DNA of 39,591 bases, taken from assembly GCA_009840735.1 (NCBI GenBank), contig VXNF01000082.1, forward strand, positions 1-39,591, given 5' to 3'. Made by a program: the position numbers and the translations under genes. The notes under the pieces are model-generated. The model made no database searches. It saw only the letters and a list, made by a program, of their open reading frames with translations, and had not been told where the DNA came from. This DNA is from Acidimicrobiia bacterium (GTDB lineage: Bacteria > Actinomycetota > Acidimicrobiia > Acidimicrobiales > CATQHL01). Every line of letters starts with the position of its first letter. Position 1 is the first letter of the stretch. This document shows positions 35,561 to 39,591 of the stretch, piece after piece.

Positions 35561-35573
35561 ACCAAAGTTTGGT
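35561..35573. promoter_or_regulatory. Palindrome ACCAAA-G-TTTGGT in a divergent intergenic region
   Basis: A perfect 13-base odd palindrome, also readable as CCAAAC/GTTTGG with a 4-base spacer at 35557-35572. It lies between the sugar binding-protein gene (minus) and the mutarotase gene (plus), 84 bases from the mutarotase start. It is a good candidate for a sugar-responsive repressor or activator site (LacI, GntR or DeoR type). No regulator gene lies in the window. Confidence 0.5.
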
Positions 35574-35656
35574 AGTTAGCAGGCAGCGGGGCGGTGTTAG
35601 CGTCGCGGCGGCGCTGCCGACCGGTGCGCTCGACATCACGAACCCGGGGAGAAACC

Positions 35657-35971
35657 ATGGAGAGGTTCTGTTTCACCTTCGAGATCAAGGAAGGGATGGA
35701 GGGCGAGTACAAGCGCCGCCACGACGAGATCTGGCCCGAGCTGGTGGAGCTGATCCAGCAGTCGGGCCTCAAGAACTACACGCTGTTCCGCCGCGGCACC
35801 CAGGTCATCGCCTATGTGGAGTGCCACCCCGACCGCGCCACCGCCTTCGCCCGCATCGCCGCTTCGGAGGTGAACGCCCGCTGGGCCAAGTGGTTCGAGG
35901 AGGTCATCGTGAGCCTCACCGACGAGTACGGCAACCTCTACGAGGCCGACGAGGTCTGGCACCTCGACTGA
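35657..35971 (+). CDS. L-rhamnose mutarotase family protein (RhaM-like)
   Basis: A 104-residue protein of the RhaM fold. Tyr18, His22 (EYKRRHDEIWPEL) and Tyr41 (NYTLFRRG) fall at the positions I recall as active-site residues of E. coli RhaM, and a Trp-rich segment, ARWAKWFEEV, follows. It interconverts the alpha and beta anomers of L-rhamnose or a related 6-deoxyhexose. A GGGGAGA site precedes the ATG at 35657. It is divergent from the sugar importer operon and convergent with the dehydratase gene, so it is transcribed alone. Length is as expected for the family (~104). Confidence 0.88.
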   Translation: MERFCFTFEIKEGMEGEYKRRHDEIWPELVELIQQSGLKNYTLFRRGTQVIAYVECHPDRATAFARIAASEVNARWAKWFEEVIVSLTDEYGNLYEADEVWHLD

Positions 35972-35990
35972 GGCGCGCCCCGGCGCTCAG

Positions 35991-37097
35991 CTAGCGGTCG
36001 GCGCGGTAGCGCTGCACGTAGTCGGCGTCCAGCTCGATCCCCCATCCCGGACCCTGCGGCAGCGGATAGGCGCCGTCGCGGATCTCAGGCCGGTTGGCGA
36101 GGAGGTTCCAGAACAGCGGATCCCGGTCGGGGTGGAAGCACTCCACGTAGGTGCCATGCGGGATCGACGCCAGCATGTGGGCGGAGATCTGCGGCTCCTC
36201 GTGGTGGCCCACCTCGACGCCGTAGACCGCGGCCATGCCGGCCACCCGGCGCCACTCGGTGGGACCGCCGCTCCAAGAGGCGTCGAAGTTGCACACGTCG
36301 ATTGAACCCGTCGCCATGAGCTCACCGGCACCCTTGCGTGACAGCTCGCTCTGGCCGGCGGCGACCGGCACGCCGGTCATGTAGCGCACGTCCCGCATAC
36401 CGCGGGCGTCGTTGAACCAGCGCACCGGCTCCTCGAACCAGCGCAGGCTCTCGGCGCCCACGAGGCGCACGAAGCGGACCGCCTCGGCCACGCTGTAACC
36501 GCCGTTGGCGTCGGCCATCAGGATGAAGTCCTCGCCGGCGGCCTCCTGCATCACCTTGAAGCGGTGCGCGTCCAGTTCCGGGGCCTGCCCACCGACCTTC
36601 GTCTTGCAACCGGCGAGGCCGATGTCGCGGTAGTAGCGCATCTCGGCGGCCAGCTCGTCGTCGGAACGCCCGTGGTAGCCCCCGATGGCGATGATCGGCA
36701 TGGCGTCGCGGTAGCCGCCCCAGAGGCGGTACAGCGGCAGGTTCGCCGCCTTGCCCACGACGTCCCACAGGGCGCTGTCCACACAGGCGATGGCCATGAT
36801 GACCAGCTTGCGGTCGCGCAGGATGTCGAAGGTGACCGGCGCCATCGCACCCCAGCAAGCCTCGACGAGCAGCGGATCCCGCCCGACCAGCAGCGGCTGC
36901 AGCTCCTCGGTGATGATGCGGGCGATCTCGTGCTGGGTATGCACCTCGTCGCCGTTGTAGATCTCGCCGATGATGCCCTCGTCGGTGTAGACCCGGGTTA
37001 TCAGCGTCGCCCGCTCGGACATCGAGTAGGCAGAGCCCTTGAAGGTCTCCGCCAGCGGCACGACCAGCGGCACGACCTCGATTCGTTCGATCTTCAC
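35991..37097 (-). CDS. Mandelate racemase/muconate lactonizing family sugar-acid dehydratase
   Basis: A 368-residue enolase-superfamily enzyme. It has the K165-x-K167 base pair (GCKTKVGG), metal ligands D196 (with N198), E222 (FEEPV) and E251 (GQSEL), and H298/H299 with the nearby Glu of GHHEEPQ. This MR-subgroup set is typical of sugar-acid dehydratases that convert an aldonate to a 2-keto-3-deoxy acid. The start is GTG at 37097 with GGAGGA upstream. It is the last gene of the operon that begins with the E1 subunits, so its 2-oxo product may feed them. Substrate candidates are L-fuconate, L-rhamnonate or similar. Confidence 0.9.
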   Translation of the reverse strand: MKIERIEVVPLVVPLAETFKGSAYSMSERATLITRVYTDEGIIGEIYNGDEVHTQHEIARIITEELQPLLVGRDPLLVEACWGAMAPVTFDILRDRKLVIMAIACVDSALWDVVGKAANLPLYRLWGGYRDAMPIIAIGGYHGRSDDELAAEMRYYRDIGLAGCKTKVGGQAPELDAHRFKVMQEAAGEDFILMADANGGYSVAEAVRFVRLVGAESLRWFEEPVRWFNDARGMRDVRYMTGVPVAAGQSELSRKGAGELMATGSIDVCNFDASWSGGPTEWRRVAGMAAVYGVEVGHHEEPQISAHMLASIPHGTYVECFHPDRDPLFWNLLANRPEIRDGAYPLPQGPGWGIELDADYVQRYRADR

Positions 37098-37191
37098 GGT
37101 GTCCTCCAGCGACGTGGTCGGATCGATCCGGATGCCGGTTCGCCCGGACTCGGCGCCCCGGCCCCGGCGGGGTTCGGCGCTCCGGCTGGGT

Positions 37192-37428
37192 TCAGGATTC
37201 GATCACGCAGATCGCAGCGCCTACGGGCACCTCGTCCTCGACGCCGACGCTCAGCTCGGCCACGGTGCCGGCCACCGGGGACGGCACGTCAGCCTCGACC
37301 TTGTCTGTCTCGACCCGCATCAAGACGTCGCCCGCAGCGACGGCGTCGCCTACCGCCACGCTCCACTCCAGCACCAGGACCTCGTTGGCGGTGTCGCCCA
37401 GCTTGGGCAGCTTCACTGTCTGGCGCAT
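37192..37428 (-). CDS. Stand-alone lipoyl-domain protein
   Basis: A 78-residue protein that is exactly one lipoyl/biotinyl domain. The modified Lys is in the canonical loop RVETDKVEADVPSP, and the hammerhead strands GDAVAAGDVL and VEDEVPVGAAICVI are complete. There is no subunit-binding domain and no E2 acyltransferase core after it; 94 bases later the dehydratase stop region begins, and no E2 lies anywhere in the window. The ATG has a GGGGAGGAG site and follows the E1-alpha stop by 16 bases. It probably acts as a mobile lipoyl carrier for the adjacent E1, either alone or with an E2/E3 encoded elsewhere. Confidence 0.88.
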   Translation of the reverse strand: MRQTVKLPKLGDTANEVLVLEWSVAVGDAVAAGDVLMRVETDKVEADVPSPVAGTVAELSVGVEDEVPVGAAICVIES

Positions 37429-37444
37429 CGTGGCTCCTCCCCGC

Positions 37445-38428
37445 TCACACCAGCACGTTCTCGAACATGCTGGCGACTCCGGGCGCCGCCGCCGCCGCGC
37501 ACTCCTCGACAGCGGCGTCGACGCGGGCGGCGGTCGAGACGGCGATCTCGTCGATGTCGCCCTCGGTCAGCAGTCCCTCGGCCACGAGGCGGGCGCCGAA
37601 AGAGTTGATGGGGTCCCGCTGGTACCACTCCTCGAACTCGCCCTCGGGGCGGTACGGGGCGGTGTCGGAGCGGGAGTGGCCCGCGTACCGGTAGGTCTTC
37701 ATCTCCAGCAGGCTGGGGCCGTCGCCGGACCGGGCCCGAGCCGCCGCCGACTCCACGGCGGCGAAGACCAAGTCGGCGTCCTGGCCGTCCACGACCTCGC
37801 CGGGAATCCCGTAGCCGCCCGCCCGGTCGGCGATGTTGGCGATGGGCGTGGTGGTGGCGATGGGGCTGTACTCGCCGTACTGGTTGTTCTCGCAGATGAA
37901 CACGGCGGGCAGGTTCCAGATGGCGGCGAGGTTGATGCCCTCGTGGAAGGCGCCGATGTTGGCGGCACCGTCGCCGAACAGCGCCACCGCCACGTCGTCG
38001 GTGCCGCGCACCTGCGCGGTGAGCGCCGCCCCGGCGGCAACCGGCACGCCCGCGCCCACGATGGCGAAGGTGGGCAGCAGCCCCACCGACATGTCGCAGA
38101 GGTGCATCGACCCGCCGACGCCGCCGATGGAACCCACCGTGCGGCCCATGATCTCCCCGCAGACCTGCAGCGGGGTCAGGCCCAGCGCCATGGCGTGGCC
38201 GTGGCCGCGGTAGGTGCAGCACACGGCGTCGCTGGGCCGCAGTGCCGCCGCCACTCCGACCGCCACCGCCTCCTGGCCCTGGCAGGTGTGGGTGGTGCCG
38301 TGGACGAGGCCCTCGGCGAACAGCCCACGCACCTTGTCCTCCAGCGCCCGGATCTCCACCATGCGCTCATAGCGCGCCCGGCGGTCGCTGCGGACCGCCT
38401 CCCGCCGCGCCAGTACCTCGCTGCTCAT
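37445..38428 (-). CDS. Thiamine-diphosphate 2-oxoacid/acetoin dehydrogenase E1 component, alpha subunit
   Basis: A 327-residue E1-alpha subunit. It has the conserved YRGHGHAMALG segment, GSMHLCD, the ThDP motif starting GDGAANIGAFHEGINLAA and ending at ENN, and the TYRYAGHSRSD phosphorylation-loop region. It decarboxylates a 2-oxo acid, or cleaves acetoin, and passes the acyl group to a lipoyl Lys. I chose the ATG at 38428 (GGGAGGG site upstream); an in-frame extension of 147 residues overlaps E1-beta and is a shadow. Acetoin dehydrogenase and branched 2-oxoacid dehydrogenase E1-alpha are hard to separate by eye. Confidence 0.92.
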   Translation of the reverse strand: MSSEVLARREAVRSDRRARYERMVEIRALEDKVRGLFAEGLVHGTTHTCQGQEAVAVGVAAALRPSDAVCCTYRGHGHAMALGLTPLQVCGEIMGRTVGSIGGVGGSMHLCDMSVGLLPTFAIVGAGVPVAAGAALTAQVRGTDDVAVALFGDGAANIGAFHEGINLAAIWNLPAVFICENNQYGEYSPIATTTPIANIADRAGGYGIPGEVVDGQDADLVFAAVESAAARARSGDGPSLLEMKTYRYAGHSRSDTAPYRPEGEFEEWYQRDPINSFGARLVAEGLLTEGDIDEIAVSTAARVDAAVEECAAAAAPGVASMFENVLV

Positions 38429-38472
38429 GCGATCACCCTCCCGTGGGTCTGTGCCAGTCGATTTTGCGGCCG

Positions 38473-39492
38473 CTACACCAGCGCCCCGTCGCGCTCCCAC
38501 CAGTGCGCCGGGGCCTCGCCGGTGGCCAGCAGTTCGCCCACCTGCGTCGCCACGTACTCGGCGCTCGGCAGGTAGCGCTGCTCGAGCTCTTTGCCGAACG
38601 GAACATGCACGTCGGGGGCCGTGAGCCGGATGGGCGGCGCTTGCAGATCGCCGAAAGCCTCCGCGACCACCGTGGAGACGATGTCGGCGCCCCAGCCGCC
38701 CGAGTACGGGCACTCCTCCACTGTGGCGAGCCGCCCGGTGCGCCGCACCGAGTTCAGCACCGTCTCGGCGTCCCAGGGCTGCAGGGTCTGCAGGTCGATG
38801 ACGTCGGCCGTCCAGCCGTCGGCGTCGCCGGAGGCCGCCAGGCAGGTCCGCACCGTGGATCCGCCGCACACCAGGGTGATGTCGTCGCCGCTCGCCGGCC
38901 GCGCGGCCCGCCCCAGCGGGATGATCCCCTCGACGCCGACAGTCACCTCCCCGCGGGTGGCGTACAGCGCGCGCGGCTCCAGCACCGCCACAGGGTTGTC
39001 GTCGCGAATGGCGGCCCGCGTGAGCCCGTAGGCGTTGTGCGGCCCGGACACCATGACGATCTTCAGCCCGGGCGACCCGACCATCCAGGACTCCATGACC
39101 TGCGAGTGCTGGCAGCCGAAGCCCAGCCCGGCCCCGACCGAGGCGCGCATCACCATCGGCACCGTCACCGTGCCGCCCGACAGGTAGTTGAACTTGGCGG
39201 CCTCGGTGACCAACTGGTCCAGGGCCACCCCAAGGAACTCCACGAACATGATCTCGGTCACCGGACGCAGCCCCGTCGCAGCCGCCCCCACCGCGGCGCC
39301 CATGAAGCCCATCTCGGCGATCGGCGTGTCCCGCACCCGCAGCGGACCGAACTCCGCCAGCAGGCCGGCGGAGGTCTTGAAAGGCCCCTCAGCCACCGCA
39401 ACGTCCTCGCCGAAGACGACAACGTCGGGGTTCGCCCGCATCTCGTCCGCGATGGCCGCCGCGATGGCCTGATTCATGCGCATTCGTGCCAC
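38473..39492 (-). CDS. 2-oxoacid/acetoin dehydrogenase E1 component, beta subunit
   Basis: A 339-residue transketolase-like E1-beta subunit. It has VVVFGEDVAVAEGPFKTS, the RDTPIAEMGFMGAAVGAA motif with the cofactor-contacting Glu, GFGCQHSQ, and the C-terminal DLQTLQPWDAETV and VEECPYSGGWG segments. It forms the alpha2beta2 E1 with the next gene, 44 bases downstream. I place the start at a GTG (39490-39492) preceded by AGAGGAG at a six-base spacing. A TTG 21 bases upstream and internal ATGs are alternatives. It is the first gene of the E1/lipoyl/dehydratase operon visible here. The bases beyond it (39493-39591) may hold the tail of a further gene, but nothing is recognisable. Confidence 0.93.
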   Translation of the reverse strand: MARMRMNQAIAAAIADEMRANPDVVVFGEDVAVAEGPFKTSAGLLAEFGPLRVRDTPIAEMGFMGAAVGAAATGLRPVTEIMFVEFLGVALDQLVTEAAKFNYLSGGTVTVPMVMRASVGAGLGFGCQHSQVMESWMVGSPGLKIVMVSGPHNAYGLTRAAIRDDNPVAVLEPRALYATRGEVTVGVEGIIPLGRAARPASGDDITLVCGGSTVRTCLAASGDADGWTADVIDLQTLQPWDAETVLNSVRRTGRLATVEECPYSGGWGADIVSTVVAEAFGDLQAPPIRLTAPDVHVPFGKELEQRYLPSAEYVATQVGELLATGEAPAHWWERDGALV

Positions 39493-39591
39493 TGCATGCT
39501 CCTCTGTCGCCAAGTCGCTGCGAGGCTAGCCGCGACCGCGGACAGGTCCCCAACCCGCCGCTCCTCCGCGGCGCCGGGAGAGCGCCCACCG

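Noticed and set aside
38429-38869. 147-residue N-terminal extension of E1-alpha
   Set aside because: It overlaps E1-beta out of frame and shows no family similarity; a good ribosome site marks the ATG at 38428.
39493-39591. Possible tail of an upstream minus-strand gene overlapping the E1-beta start
   Set aside because: One frame is open from the window edge to a TGA near 39475, but fewer than 40 residues are visible and nothing is recognisable.

Overview
This window has very high G+C and dense operons with many GTG and TTG starts and stop/start overlaps. The gene set (CoA-linked acid degradation, DUF35-type zinc-ribbon/OB protein, lipoproteins with alanine-rich stalks, a leaderless-looking gene) suggests a free-living actinobacterium. 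An Acidimicrobiia-like lineage is my guess from gene style only; there is no rRNA or marker gene to confirm it. I found no tRNA, rRNA, CRISPR array, phage genes or complete insertion sequence.

Region 1 (about 0.25-8.45 kb, minus strand) is an eight-gene operon read right to left: acyl-CoA dehydrogenase, SDR, carboxymuconolactone-decarboxylase-like protein, ACMSD-type amidohydrolase, an unrecognised protein made of two copies of one module, zinc-ribbon/OB protein, acyl-CoA ligase and thiolase-like protein. A decayed HNH endonuclease fragment and a 530-base gap with a 23-base tandem repeat separate it from region 2.

Region 2 (9.3-22.1 kb, plus strand) begins with a BadI/MenB-like crotonase, a second acyl-CoA ligase, a paralogue of the two-module protein and a 2,4-dienoyl-CoA-reductase-type FMN/4Fe-4S/FAD enzyme. 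Next is a complete branched-chain-amino-acid-type ABC importer (substrate-binding protein, two permeases, two ATPases), a VOC protein and a glutaminyl cyclotransferase lipoprotein. Regions 1 and 2 read as divergent halves of one system that imports an organic acid, activates it with CoA and degrades it, possibly an alicyclic or aromatic acid. The substrate is inferred, not seen.

Region 3 (22.1-30.4 kb) is mixed: a minus-strand operon of a Cys-rich unknown protein, a zinc alcohol dehydrogenase and an HSL-type esterase; then on the plus strand a truncated DUF4143 protein, a fucose/arabinose-isomerase-like protein with an altered conserved motif, a fatty acid hydroxylase/sterol desaturase membrane protein and a full-length AAA/DUF4143 ATPase.

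Region 4 (30.5-39.5 kb) looks like a sugar-acid locus. An ABC sugar importer (binding protein, double ATPase, permease) and an amidohydrolase-type lactonase form one minus-strand operon. A divergent RhaM-type mutarotase points to a 6-deoxyhexose such as L-rhamnose or L-fucose. A second minus-strand operon encodes 2-oxoacid dehydrogenase E1-beta and E1-alpha, a 78-residue stand-alone lipoyl domain and a mandelate-racemase-family dehydratase. No acyltransferase core (E2) or E3 lies in the window. Dehydratases of this family make 2-oxo acids, so the adjacent E1 pair may oxidise that product.

The points most worth attention are the duplicated-module family present twice in the degradation locus, the alanine-rich stalks shared by two unrelated binding proteins, and the E1/lipoyl/dehydratase operon.
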